Below are positions 10,456 to 23,210 of a DNA stretch of 64,000 nucleotides, piece after piece; positions within the stretch are counted from its first letter, which is position 1; every line of letters begins with the position of its first letter. The notes below the pieces were generated by a model that saw only the letters and a list, made by a program, of their open reading frames with translations, ran no database searches and had not been told where the DNA came from. Source of the stretch: Cytospora piceicola (taxonomy: Eukaryota > Ascomycota > Sordariomycetes > Diaporthales > Cytosporaceae); the NCBI GenBank assembly GCA_023375675.1, contig JALQBC010000005.1:186001-250000 (forward strand), written 5' to 3'. The translations under genes were made by a program, and so were the position numbers.

Positions 10456-13400
10456 GTTATATAGTATATAAATACCGAACGAAATAAATTCGTTAAACTA
10501 ACTTTATCTTAGTAATAAATATAAACCTGCTTTAAGTAATTAAAAACGATATTATCTTAGTCGATATATAGTCTTCTTCCGAAAGGCTAATATTCGAAAA
10601 TACTAAGTAAATCGAATAAGTCGCTTTACTCTATACTTTAATAAAAACTAACTAGTCTATTACTTTAAATAGTCTATTAAACTTAAAAGTAATAGTTTTA
10701 GCTTTTCCGATATTCTTTAAATAAAAGTATAACTACTACCGGATAATAAATAATAACCTATTACTTTTTATAAATAGTATATTTTATACAGAGTAGAAAA
10801 AGGTTTTTAAAGGCTAGCTAAGCTACTATTATCTCGGTATTATTACGCTCGATAGTAATCTTTTTTATCCGGGCCGCTATTATAAAAGCCTCGAGTATAT
10901 TACGATAAACCTTTATATATAGTTTAATAACCCCGATAACTACTTTAGAAAGACCGAGAAGCCGGTAGTTTAAGTTTATAATCTTTAACTATATAACCTT
11001 TTAGTTTAAATTAAACGACGTTATAATAATATCTTCCCCTATTAAAGTAACAGTAAATATAACTAAAGTATATCCCCCTTTATATTAATATAATAGACTA
11101 TTTATAAAGCAGAACTAACTTTAACGTATAAGCTAATAAGTCGGAACATTTACTAAAAGCTAAAAGATTAACTATAGTAGAATCTATTAAGATTAACTTA
11201 TACTTAAGATATATATATAGGTTTAAACGCTTTATATAAAGTAATTACTTTTACTTTAAATATTCTTAAAGGTTATTAATAAGATAAAGCTTAATAAATA
11301 ATAATATAGATTATATACTTTATATCTACGTATACTCTTTTTATATATATATAAATAAACTAGATTTTAAATCGGTTCTCTTTTTACTTTATTAATTTAA
11401 TATAATATATAATTACGTTTAAAAGATATAATATATATATTATTATCTGTATTTACCTTCGGCTAGTTTTTATAAAAACTTAACTTCCCTCGGCTTACTA
11501 TAAATTATAATAGCTTTAAAAACTTAAAATATTTATAAGCCGAAAGGAAAAAAAGTATAGCTTACTATATTAAAGTTTATTATAAGGTTTATTATCGATC
11601 TATATTAGCTTTTAATTATTTCTCTTTTATATAATCTATAGTTTCGAATCTAATACTATATAAAAAGCTAACGCCGTAGTAATAACTAGCTAACAAACTC
11701 TTTTCCTTATACTTAAAGCAGCTTTACCTTATTTATAGGTTTTAAAAAAATATAAATAGAAGCTATATATAAATATTAACTTTAAAGCGTTATTACTATA
11801 ACTACCTTTTTAAATTCTATTCCTTTATATAATATTATTTAAACCTTATACTTAATACTTATTCTACTTTTTTAATTATCAGATTACTTAACAACAGCTT
11901 AAATAATACTTTTAAATACTACTTTTACTTTATCGCTAAAACCTAAACCTCGATAAGCTAGGTCGCTTTTAAAGTATCGTTATAATAAAAGAAAAGGTAA
12001 CTTTAATAAGTAAAAACTTTTATAAAAGACTTAATAATAATATAAAAAAGATAAAAAAGCTATAGCTAGTCGACTCTCTTTTAAATCTTTAATAAGCGGT
12101 AAAGCTAACTAAGATTTATAGTAATAATAACGCCGAACAGAACTAATAGCTTATACTTAAATAAAGAGAATATATATTATTATAGCTATAGCGTTTTTAA
12201 GCTTTCCGGTATATTTTTAAACTCTTTTAATACTTAGATTTAAAATAAGATACGCTCGAAGGTTATTAAAGCCGTATACTATCTTATATTAGTCGCTTAC
12301 TTATATATCGAAAAGGCCGACGTACTTAAAAGAGATAAAACGGTTTATATTTTAAATATACTAATAAAATAAGTAGTTTACTCCGGTATAGTAAAAGAAC
12401 GTAGTTATAATACTTTATCTTACTTTAATTAATATAATACAGCTTTTAAGTAAGATAGTTAAGATTAATATAAAGCGAGTTATAGTATAAATAGTTACTA
12501 TTATACCTAATAAATAGCTTATACTCGACTAAGTTATTAAACTAAATCCTATTCTATAGCTAATACTCTATTAAGAATTAAGCTAACGTTTTAAATAATA
12601 TAATAATATAGTCCTTCTTTTTATAAAACTTTATATTATTAATACTATACTAGCCTTAAAGTAAACGACTTACTATATAAGGTATAACTAGCCTCGGGTA
12701 CGCCGCTAGTTTAAAATTTTACGTTAAAATTTCCGATAATACCGCTTTTTACTCGGAGGTTAAAAGAACGTATATACTAGAATACTCGTATATAACGTCT
12801 TATAAGTTTATTAGCTTAACTATACGTTAGTCTAGCCTTTACTTTATTTTATATATAAGCTAAAAAACCCCTTTTTATTATATAAAAACCCTATTCGACC
12901 GCTTAATATTATAAATAGATATAACCTTAAAATAATTCTTATAGTAGTTTTAGCGCTTTTTTAAAGTATAAGTTTTAAAGTCTATACCGGAATTAACCGG
13001 GTAGTTATTTAAATACTTTAAAAGGCTACCGATAGAAATATAACAGAATACTTTATCGTTGCTATAGTTATAAGCTAACGGCTAGATCTGTTTTCTATAA
13101 AGCTATATCGTTAAAAGGTTAACAGTAATAAAAATATAACTTATAGTTTTACTATAAACTTTTTATTAATATTATATATATATATAACGCTATAGATTTT
13201 ATAGCTGTAAAAAAGGCTTTTTATAAAAAGTATCGTTAAGCCGCCTTTTATAGTATTAATATATTAAGCTTTATTCGTCGTTTATAATAACGTTATAATA
13301 CTAAGTAAAAGGCTTTTTATACTTTCCGACGTTATAGCTAAGTATTTTTAACCTTTAACGTTATCGGAATATCTAATAGTTACTTATAGCTGTTTTTAAA

Positions 13401-15154
13401 GTTAAAGTACCCCGAATATTATTTTAATCTATTATTATAATAATCGAAGCGCTTAACCTTACTACCTATAATAATAATAGTCTTATATAGCTTTTAAAAA
13501 ACTATAGTTTAGTTAAAAATACTTTTATTTATTAAAGTATATATACGTTTATTATAACTCTTTTATATAATTTAATATAAGTAACTTATTAAGTTTAGGT
13601 TTTTTTATAATAAAAAACGTAATTATCTTCTATACTAGAAATATACTTTAAAAGACTAATAATATAATATATAAGTATAATCGTAAATAAACGGTAAAAT
13701 ATAAAAATATCGATATATAATAACGCTAAACGGGATTTTTTTATTTTCTATTTATTTAAAATTTCTTACTTAATCTAAAGGTTATTTTATAAGTAGTATT
13801 AATAATTAACGAAATATAATAGACATAATAACTTACTTTTACTTATTATTTTATCTAACGCTTTTTAAAATAGCTATAATTTTAAATAAACTAAGCGGCT
13901 ATCTTTAATTTACAATATATAAAAAACTATAAATAATACAGTAGTAATCTTTAGCTTATACTTTAAATATATAAAAAAAGATAAAGTTATCGATAAAGCC
14001 GACTTATATACCGGTTATACTAGTTAGCTCTTTTATAATTATAGTTTTTAAAATATCAGCGATATATATATAATAAAACTTCCGGATATTATCTTTACCT
14101 TTTTTTAACTTACACCGGAAGAGGTTTATAAGGTAATCGAAACTTAACTAATTAAAAGCCTTATCTATAACCTACTTTCTCTTTATATCCGAAAAGATAA
14201 AGGTATTTTCTTTAGACCTATTCTACTTAAAATATAAAATAGTATAAAACACCTCGGTATTAAGATATAAGAGTTTAATTTAAAACCGTATAGTATTATC
14301 GACGTTCTTATTATAAATAGAACCGTTATCTAATATAATTAGCGGCTTTATATTCGAAAAGATAGGTTTAAAATATATTAATATTAGTTTATAAAACAAC
14401 GAAAGTTAAAACTTATATAAAAAATATAAAACTTTAAAAATAAGATTTTAAATAGTAAAAGATATAAAAGTAATAACGATATATAAGTTTAAAACGATAA
14501 AATACAAAATAAAAAGCGATATTAAAGATATACCGGAAAAAAAGTAATATAAAAAACGTTAAAGTATACTATTATATAGTTTTTATTTATATAGCTATAA
14601 GTACTTTTTATTCTTTATTTATCTATTAAAAACTAACGTTAGAATACTTTAAACAGCTAACCTCGAAATACTTTAATATTAGCCTTTTCGGTAATAACTA
14701 TACTAACTTTATAATCTATATCTTTTCCGGTATTCTAGTTATTTAGTAGTAAAGTATTATAAGCGGCTAACCTTATAATACTTTACTACTAAATAAACGT
14801 AATATTAAAGAAAGATTAAATACTATTATTATATCTGTTTTAAACCTATTTAAAATATATACCTGTCTTTATTATAAATCCGACTAACTACGTTATAATT
14901 TAGTAATTCTAAATCGTATTAAGTATTGTAACTAAGCAGCTAACCTTAAAAACTATACCTAATATATCCTTTAATCGTATTATTCGAAACTACTTTTTTT
15001 AACCCCTTTAATTTAAGTAACGGATATAATATTACGTTATTTTAATATATTTATATATATATACTTAAGATATTATACTAATAAAAGCTAAACCTCGACG
15101 GTCTAAATAGTCTGTTTATTTAATACCTTTTCGCCGGTAAATCTAATATCGCCG

Positions 15155-15285
15155 GGTAGTTTATTTTATATTTAAATATAATCTTATTAAGTAGTTTATT
15201 TTATATTTAAGTATAATCTCTTCGGGTAGTTTATTTTATATTTAGTTATAATTTCGTTAAGTAGATATAATTTTATTAAGTACTT
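15155..15285. repeat. Short tandem array (TAGTTTATTTTATATTTA units)
   Basis: Three near-identical units of TAGTTTATTTTATATTTA followed by A/G-TATAATCT, spaced about 40 bp apart, then a degenerate remnant. Confidence 0.7.
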
Positions 15286-16164
15286 TTTAGTTTCTTTATT
15301 TATAAACTCGTAAGTATAAAGAATAAAAGTACTTAGTTATAAAAGCTTCCGGTAATAATTTCGTTAGAAGTTTACTTACTTATTTATACTGTAGTATCGT
15401 TAAGTATAAACGATAAAATATACGCTTTCCGGCTATATATCTATATCTTATTTAATAATAATAGTTACTTCCGGTAGTAATTTCGTTAAATATAAAAAAG
15501 AAAGTTTACCCGGCTATAAAGTATTATAAGGAAAAAAGTATTTAATAATAATAACTACCTTTAATAATAATCTCGTTAAGTATAAAAAATTACGGTAGTA
15601 AGCTATAAGTAAAAAAAGGTATTTAATAATAATAAGTACTTCGACTTATCGTTATATAGCTTAGAATTAGTTATATATATTATTACCGATAGCGAAATTT
15701 ATATTAATAAACCTTTAGTTCCGCTTTTTACCTAATTATAAAAACTAGTTTCTGTATACAATATTCTGCTTTAGTAAAATATTTAAACTTATAAGCTATA
15801 CGCTTTTACTTATATTTCCTTATATAATAGCTATTACTTTTTCGTATTATAAGCTTAAATATCTAATTTTATAAGCTAAAGTTATTACCGGTATATTTAT
15901 ATATATAAATTATTACTTTCTTAGTAAGTTTAAGTTAGCTTTTATTATTTCTATATACGATAAACTACTATTTTATTATAAAATAGTATTTATATACCGG
16001 CTATTATAAAAAAAAGTATTTAATAAGTCTTTACTACTTATATCTTATTGTAAAAGCGGCTATAAACGGTAAGCCCGGCTTTTCGAAGTAACGGTATATA
16101 ATATATAAATATAAATCTGCTATTATATATTTCGCTTTACTTATTAAGTACCTTTTAAACTTTA

Positions 16165-16262
16165 TTAGCTGTCTATATCTTTCTGTTTATATCTTTCTGT
16201 TTATATCGTTTTATTTATATCTTTCTATCTATATCGTTCTGTCTATATAAGCCTTTCTGTCC
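16165..16262. repeat. 15-bp-type array (TATATCTTTCTGTT)
   Basis: About six units of TATATCTTTCTGTT or TATATCGTTCTGTC in tandem, retaining several CTG triplets despite surrounding RIP. Confidence 0.75.
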
Positions 16263-16483
16263 TTACCTTTTTAAGGCGTTATTATAACTATTAAGCCGAC
16301 TCCTTTTATAACTTAGAATAAGGGAATAAGGCTTATAGCTTTTTACTTACTTTTAATAGCCTTATTTATAACTATAATAATTATATTACCTTTTAAGCTA
16401 TTTATAACTTAAACGTTTTATAGCTTTTTTATATAATAGTATTCCTTTTTATCTATTTTACTATTTCCTTTAAGAAAGATAGT

Positions 16484-17068
16484 ATAGTCGAAGATACTTA
16501 AAAGCGCTTTAAGGTAAGATATAGTAATATAAAAAAGAAGGACGTTCTTTTTACTATTATATACGCTATTACAGACGTAGCTAAGTTACGTTACTTAAAT
16601 AAGTTTAAGATATATAGCTTAATCGATATTATTAATAAAACTATAGGCGATAACTCGACTAACCTTTTCTAAAGAACTATAGATAGTAACTTAATTAATA
16701 CCTTCGGAGTTATAAACAAAAACTTAACTAACGCTTTAAAAACTATAAACAGAAGGCTGACTAGTACTTCCGGAATAACTATAAATAGCTTAACTAACTT
16801 CGGAATAGCTATAGACGGTTTAACTAATACCTTCGGAAAGATTATAAATAAAAACTTAACTAACGCCTTTAAAATAACTATAAATAACGTTTTCGGAATA
16901 ACTATAAATAACGCTTTTAAAAAGACTATAAATAAAAAGCCGACCTATACGTTCGATAAAGTATATACCTTTAAAAAGCTTATACGTCCCGGCTTTAACG
17001 TTAATACTAAAAATACTTTAGCCTTAACTATTAGTTTCCCGGCTAAGCTATTTATTAAATCCTGCTAA
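16484..17068 (+). pseudogene. Best-preserved decayed frame: Asn/Thr/Leu-rich heptad-like repeat protein
   Basis: 195 codons in one plus-strand frame with only two internal stops (both TAA, likely former Gln) before a terminal TAA. After a basic N-terminal part (DVLFTIIYAITDVAKLRYL, LNKFKIYSLIDIINKTIG) comes an array of degenerate 11-15-residue units built on LTNTFGxxINxN, for example LINTFGVINKNLTNALKTI, LTNFGIAIDGLTNTFGKII and FGITINNAFKKTI. The regular L/I spacing suggests an elongated helical or coiled structure. No family recognised. A second frame with a predicted membrane segment (FLYIFIRAAAVIILVY) follows at about 17,190-17,560 and may be the same gene after an intron or indel. Confidence 0.6.
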
Positions 17069-17189
17069 GTAAGTTTCTTTTACGTAAAGTTTATAGCCTA
17101 ACTAATATAAATAGTAACCGGAAAACCTTTTTATCGCCTTTAACGATAAAGTTAAAGGCTTTAGTATAAAAACCGTCCGGAAAGGTAAA

Positions 17190-17570
17190 ATACTAAAAAG
17201 CTAAGCTATTACCTATATTAAAGCCGGTAAGGCTATTAAAAAGATAGTAGCTAAAACCGACTTCGATATTTTTAGCTAAAAACGTATAATCGATACGGTT
17301 AAGTCTATTAGTAAGTTTTTATATATTTTTATAAGGGCGGCCGCCGTTATAATATTAGTATATCGTTTTCGTTTAGCTTAAGAAGCCGAAGCTAATATTA
17401 TATAAAACGATAATAACAACAGGTAAAGTAAAAAAGATAAAGCTTAATAGTATATCTAGTTTTTAATATTAGCCGACGAGTTATATCTTTTAAACGGCTT
17501 AAATCTTATATATATATATAAATATAAAGTTATAAGTAATACTTTTTTTTACTTTAGTTTTATTTTAAGG
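17190..17570 (+). pseudogene. Decayed frame with one hydrophobic segment
   Basis: The plus-strand frame reads GKILKS-stop-AITYIKAGKAIKKI, KTDFDIF, KRIIDTVKSISKFLYIFIR, AAAVIILVYRFRLA and then FLILADELYLLNGLNLIYI. Stops are TAA/TAG only. The stretch FLYIFIRAAAVIILVY could span a membrane. It could be the 3' part of the gene at 16,484. Function unknown. Confidence 0.45.
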
Positions 17571-18239
17571 TAACGGTTTTAGTATTTACTTTAGTTTAAT
17601 ATATTATAAACTGTTTTTAACTTAGAAATTTTATTTTAGATTTATATAAAGGTTATAGCTTATTAATTAACCGGCTGAATAATTAATAGTTTTAATTATA
17701 AAAAGTATATTCTTAATTTAATATAGTAACTATAACTACTTTATTATATTTAGTACTCTTAATATTATAATTAAAGGTTATAGGAAATAGCCGTTCGGTA
17801 TTAAATATAATTATATAACTTTTACTGCTAAAATTTAAGTAAAGAGTTTATAAATTCGATAACTTACTATAAAGTTTAAAACTAAATAACTAAATAATTA
17901 ATCTATTTACTATAAAAAGGCCTGTTTATAATATTTAAGCTAATTATAATATCGTTATTACTATAAAGCTTCTTTAGCTTTTTAGTATAATTATTTCTCT
18001 CCCGGTTATAAGTAGCTATATCGGTATATATACTTAAGTAGTAAGCTAAACCGGTTTTTCTTTTTTTTAATTATTAAAACTACTACGATTTTAAAATAAC
18101 GTTTTTATATATCGAAGCTATAAATAATTTAAATAATAAAATACCTTTTTACGTTTAAACGTAAGGTATTATAAACGTTATAAAAACCGAGGCTGTAGCT
18201 ATTAAACCTATAGCTAAAGCCTTTTTAAATCTATAAGTT
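17571..18239. other. RIP-saturated AT-rich sequence, nothing resolved
   Basis: No supported gene or structured repeat seen. Confidence 0.5.
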
Positions 18240-18645
18240 TATCGCTTATAAGCTTAAAATAAAGGTTTTAAAAAAAGCTATAAGTATACTTAAACTCCTG
18301 TTTTTATTTTTCTCGAGTAACGTTAACTATTTTAATATCGAACTTATAACTAAAGCGCTTTAAAGTATTATTATCGGCTTCCGCTTACTACTTAGCTTTA
18401 AGTTTAAAGGCCTTTTTTAATACTATATCTATTAATATAAAACCTTTATTATTATCGACTTTGTTACTTAAAAAGGTAACTTTATCGTCTTTACCGAAAA
18501 GACTATTATCTATTATAATATTTCCGTCTTTACTTTCTTTATCTATTATAAAGATAGTAAAAAGAGAAGGCGTAGGAGGTTTATACTAGCTATTTCTATT
18601 TTTACTTTTTTCGCCCTTTTTTACTATAATAAGAAAAAGAGCTGC
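18240..18645 (-). pseudogene. Decayed frame, charged protein
   Basis: The minus-strand frame reads LFTIFIIDKESKDGNIII, SLFGKDDKVTFLSNKVDNN, KGFILIDIVLKKAFKLKAK, then two stops and AEADNNTLKRFSYKFDIKI. The opposite strand is a hydrophobic shadow, so the minus strand is the better coding choice. The Asp/Lys-rich composition gives no family. Confidence 0.4.
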
Positions 18646-20400
18646 TACTATAAGAACGATAAAAAAAGCAGGCGTAAGAGGTTTTTACTATATAACCTAA
18701 CTAAGCTATAACGTATTAAAAAAAAGAGTAGGCTATTAATAATAATAAGCCTTTCCGTAATATATATAGTTAACGTAAGTATTACCGGTATAAAACTTAA
18801 TCTTTAAACCGTTTACTTTCTTTAAGTTAATATAGTATTTAATAAAAAAACTATTACCTTTTATATACCGTCGGTAAAAACTAAATATATAAATACTTAT
18901 AATCTATATAAGTAAAGTAATAAAGTTTTTAACTTAACGTATACCCCGGCTATTACCTATATTCTATAAACGAAAGCAGACGTTTTATTATAAGTTATAA
19001 ATAACTATATTTATAGCCGGTAGGTTAAGTTATAATATTATTAATAAAAAAAGAAAAAAGAGAAAGAATAATACTTACTAATTACTTAACCTTATAGTTC
19101 GTTAAGCGACGGTTACCCGGAAATCTTATAACTAAATTTAAATACCTTACTTTAATAACCTTTTAAACAGACTTTAGTATAACCGGGGCCTTTAAATAAT
19201 AACGTTAATTAAAATATAACCGTTTAATAAACCGGTTAATAAAGTTTAATAACAGATTTACTAAAACCTTACTTTAAAAAACTTATAGTTTAAAAAAGTA
19301 TTAAAAGGGGTAGTAGAGTTAAAGGTTATAAAAAGGGCGATAAAAGACATTATTAAATAAGTAATTAATTTAAATAGTATTAAAGTATATATATTAAAAG
19401 AATATATTATACTTATTAAAAGATTAAGAAAAAGATTAACTATAATATTTATTATTAAAAAACGTTAAACGTTAGTATTTTACTATAGTTTAATATAACG
19501 CTTATATAGTTAAAGTAACCGGTTTAATAACCGGTCGCGTTATTATAATAATACGTTACTATACAGGTAACTATAGTAATATATATTTTAAATTTAAGTA
19601 CTAACTGTATTTATAATATAGCTAGTAGTATAGCTTTTATATAGCTAATATAACCGGTTCGGCTACCGGTTATATTATTATAGTAACGTATTTCTATATA
19701 GGTTATAACTATTATATTAAATAGTTAAGTTATAGATACCGTAGTAGTATTATATATATAATCTTAATTCAGGCTATTAAAACCTATTATATTATACACC
19801 TTACTTAGATCTAAATTAAGTATAAAATATAGATCTATAAAAACTAGCTCTTTAACGTTTACCTAAAAGTCTTTAAAAACTTTCAGGCCTTTTACTTCTA
19901 TATACCTTACTACCTTTATATACGTTACTTTATCGACTTACCTTCTCGCCTTATACTTTTTATTAAACCTGTTTTTTAAATAACTATAATTATTAAAGCT
20001 AGTTTAAATAGTTACTTTATATTTAATAGCTAGATCTATCCTATACCTTACTTATTTTTATTAATAACACTACCTTACTTATACTTATTTAAATACCTAA
20101 ATATAATACTATAATAAACGTATAAATATAACGCGCCTTAATTAAGTCGTTATTTAATCGTATAATCGGAATAATATAAATAAGTTAAAATATCTGTCTT
20201 ATAGCGTGCCTATAATCTAGCTCGACATAATAGCTCGCCCTTTCTATATTATAATAAAGTTACTTTTCGGTCTTTTATTTTAAAATATTTACTAACCTAA
20301 AGGTAAATTCCTTTAAAAATCGATAATATAACTATTAATATTAAAACCGATAAACTAAAAAACAACTAGCCTAATATCTACCTTAATATATACCTCTTAG
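18646..20400. other. RIP-saturated AT-rich sequence with two palindromic direct repeats
   Basis: Apart from the repeat pair at about 19,513 and 19,653, no gene structure was resolved. Confidence 0.5.
19513..19720. repeat. Pair of direct repeats each headed by an ACCGGT palindrome pair
   Basis: Copy 1 (from 19,513) reads AACCGGTTTAATAACCGGT followed by TTATTATAATAATACGTTAC. Copy 2 (from about 19,653) reads AACCGGTTCGGCTACCGGT followed by TATTATTATAGTAACGTA. In both, two ACCGGT boxes 11-12 bp apart form a small inverted repeat. ACCGGTTTAC also occurs in the terminal inverted repeats, but the rest differs. Confidence 0.6.
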
Positions 20401-21095
20401 CTATAAGTAGTTAAAAGCTTAAGCTATATATTAATAACCTGTTTACTATAAACCCCGATAAAAAAATAATATTTATAATCCTTATTTAGCTAAGCGCCCG
20501 GCTTATAGCTTATTTTACTATTAATAATAAGTTTAGTAATAAGTTACTTAATACCTTTATATAAAAAAAAAGTATAATAAAAGCTATATTAATATAGTTA
20601 TATAAACGTAAATAAGTATAATATAACGCTCTTACTAATAACGGCCGTATTAAAAATAGCCTTTATAAGGTATATTAAAGTATAAAGTACGGCTTCGGGT
20701 ATAAAATACCTTTTATATATTACTACCGGCTTAAAAGTATTTATAATAAAGGTATTTTCGGCGGAAAATATAATAACTCTTTATAAGAAAAGGATATAAT
20801 AATAGTAAAAAACTCGGATAATATAGATAAAGTAAAAGACCGGAATAATATAAACGATATTAAAGACTTAAACGATATAGGCGATATAGAAGACTCGGAT
20901 AATATAAACGACGTTAAAGACTTAAACAATATAGATAATACAGAAAACTCGGATAATATAAAAAAAGCTAAAGACTTAAACGATATAAAAAACTCGGATA
21001 ACGTAGATAAAGTAAAAGACTTAAATAATATAAACGAAGTAAAAAATTCGGATAGTATAACTAAAATAAAAGACTAAGATAATATAAATACCGAG
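20400..21095 (+). pseudogene. Decayed gene with Asp/Asn/Lys-rich acidic repeat tail
   Basis: The plus-strand frame reads NLFTINPDKKIIFIILI, LSARLIAYFTINNKFSNKLL, NNGRIKNSLYKVY, SIKYGFGYKIPFIYYYRLK and SIYNKGIFGGKYNNSL. It then gives an acidic tail (about 20,815-21,075) of repeated SDNI, DVKDLN and NDIK units ending in TAA. Stops before the tail are all TAA/TAG. The tail repeats on 18- and 36-bp periods and is open for more than 80 codons, because its codons (GAT, AAC, AAA, GTA) contain no CpA. No family recognised. Confidence 0.55.
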
Positions 21096-21299
21096 AAATA
21101 AAGGTTAAAAGTATAAGAAGTATTTATAAGAAGTAAATATAAATAAAACAGAGGTTAAACTATATCGATAACTTTTTAAAAATAAAGGTCTATAGTATAA
21201 ATATTTAAAAAAGGGATATATTTCTTTTAGTTTATAATTAAACTAATATAGTCTATAACTAAATAAAGAAACAGATCTTATTTTAAAGTTAATTTAAAA

Positions 21300-21655
21300 T
21301 ATCTTAATACTTTATAACGTTATATCTTTTAATACTATATCGTTAATATACCTCCGGTATTATACCTTTTAATAATATATCGTTAATATACTTCCGGTAT
21401 TATATTTTTTAATAATATACCCTTAATATACTTTTAATATTATATCCTTTAATATTATACCCTCCGATATTTATTATCCTTTAGACTTAAAGATCCCTTT
21501 AATATTAAGTATCCCTTAAGATTAAGTATTATTAGGTAATAGATATTATTAAGCAATAGATATTATTAGGTAGTAGACATTATTAGGTAGTAGATATTAT
21601 TAAGTAGTAAATATTATTAAGTAGTAGATATTATTAGGTAGTAGATATTATAAGC
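21300..21655. repeat. Two adjacent AT-rich arrays
   Basis: 21,300-21,470 holds four units built on AATATATCGTTAATATAC and CTTCCGGTATTATA. 21,527-21,652 holds about seven 17-18-bp units of AGGTAGTAGATATTATTA. Confidence 0.8.
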
Positions 21656-22590
21656 TGTTTTTTAAAACCTTTCTTAAAGACTAACTATTATATAGTTAAC
21701 CTTTTTATTATAATATATTTAAACTTGAGAACTATAATATAAACTATTAAAATATATCCTCTTTTAATAAACAACTTTTACCTTTTCTAAAACAACTTAT
21801 CTTAAACATCCTTACTATTATCTATACTAAAGTTAGCTACCTTTAAATATAGCTCTTTAATAAAAAAAGAGTTAAGCAGTATATAAAGAAGCTTAAAAGC
21901 TAGTATATCTATTAATAAATCTATCCTGCTAGTAATCCCCTTATAGTTTTAAATAAAAAAACAGGTAAAGTCTATTAAAAAAGCCTTAACTACTTATCCT
22001 TAAACAACGTATTTAACGTTACTCGGGATAAAATAAGGCATTTCGTATTTATAAGTAATACTTTAAAAGAATATATAGGTATACTTATCTATTAAATTAA
22101 AAGGACGGTCTTTAGTAAAGACTAAACCTTTAAGACTAAAGCCGGCTTATATATTACGATATACTATAACCTCGGCTAATAAACTAAGTTCCTATAATAA
22201 GATTATTAAATTAATTATAAAAAAGGATAAGAAACGTGTATTTACGTTAGTAATCTTAATAATTAAGTTACCGAATATATTAAAGTTACCTGTTTCTCTT
22301 ATAAACTTAAAGTTAAAGCCGTTAATTATTAAAGTTACCGCTAGCTTAATAAAAGGCTTTTAAATATCTTCTAGCTTATATATTAGCTTAAAAAATAAAG
22401 TAAGGTATAATAGTAATATTAAGTTTTTAATAAAAGCCTTTACTATATAAACATTTATTATAAGGCCTTTTATTAACGGCTAGCTTTAAATAATATAATA
22501 TATTAAATATATACGATAAGAATTAAAAGGAAATATATCTTACTATAATATACTTATATTTAGATAAGCAGAAGCACTGTAAGTATTTTA
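21656..22590. other. RIP-saturated AT-rich sequence, nothing resolved
   Basis: No gene limits could be supported here. Confidence 0.5.
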
Positions 22591-23210
22591 AGCTACCTAT
22601 AGAGTTAAACTTATAGCCGTATAAGTATATAATTAAAGAACTAAAGCGTATATCGATATTCTTATAGTTTAAATTATTAACGAAAACAGTTAAGTAAACG
22701 TAATAAGGAACTTCGGTAGACTTACTAATAAGACAGTATATTAACTTATACAGACCGTACTTACTAATAGTAAAAAGCTAAGTATTGTTTTTATTACCGT
22801 AGATAGTAATATCGGTTAAAGAAGTATAAAGTAGTTTTTTACTTTAACTATTAAAACCTTTACTAAATAAATTAAGGTTAAACTATATAATAGTCTTAAA
22901 AAACTATTACTTTATATTAAAGCCTATTATAATATTATTATTATACTTGCCTTTACTAAAGGCAGAAGGCTTTTAAGTATTTATATTTAAGCTAGTCTTT
23001 TATATAACTAGTCTCTTATTTAAACTCTTCTATAATTACTATACTATATAAGTAAGGCTCTATACTTTTATATTAAAACTAATTAACTAAAAAGTATTAT
23101 TACCTATATTAAATATAATAACGAAAGGTAAGCTAAGACTAAAAGTAAAAGTAGAAAAGAAAGTATTATTATATACTAGTTTTTATTTAATTACTTAGCT
23201 TACTTTATTT
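22590..23210 (+). pseudogene. Decayed frame, basic protein
   Basis: About 200 codons of one plus-strand frame with TAA/TAG-only stops, reading among others VNVIRNFGRLTNKTVY, LIQTVLTNSKKLSIVFITV, KVKLYNSLKKLLLYIKAYY, IIILAFTKGRRLLSIYI and a Lys/Ser-rich end (KTKSKSRKESIII). The family is not recognisable. Confidence 0.45.

Larger units (their letters stand above)
9150..10520 (+). pseudogene. Decayed repeat-protein gene
   Basis: A plus-strand frame reads VGVAILKEALARTL, later VLIIKPEVRKPYEILSYFL and LPVRYFGKDII. It then enters a 24-codon tandem repeat (9,596-10,137), leaves through KKLYKKIVKISIFNRFFN, and enters a 12-codon repeat (10,295 onward, unit AFINSAKDNKIS). Frame-breaking events inside this stretch are TAA/TAG at plausible Gln/Trp sites. 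The two repeats and the linker from about 9,596 to 10,455 are in one frame, which supports a single former gene. I cannot name the family. Repeat spacing of 69, 75 and 72 bp, all multiples of three, argues that the array expanded while the gene was coding. Confidence 0.6.
10521..16480. other. RIP-saturated AT-rich sequence with unresolved decayed frames
   Basis: Fragments of plus-strand frames with TAA/TAG-only interruptions are visible in places (for example about 14,380-14,600, reading IVKDIKVITIYKFKTIKYKI), but I could not define gene limits. A short tandem array of GTAGTTTATTTTATATTTAA units lies at about 15,155-15,285, and a pyrimidine-rich TATCTTTCTGTT array at 16,165-16,262. Confidence 0.5.

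Noticed and set aside
20741..20929. Minus-strand open frame of 62 codons, Ser/Ile/Phe-rich
   Set aside because: It is the shadow of the plus-strand acidic SDNI/VKDLN repeat tail, whose frame extends beyond it on both sides.
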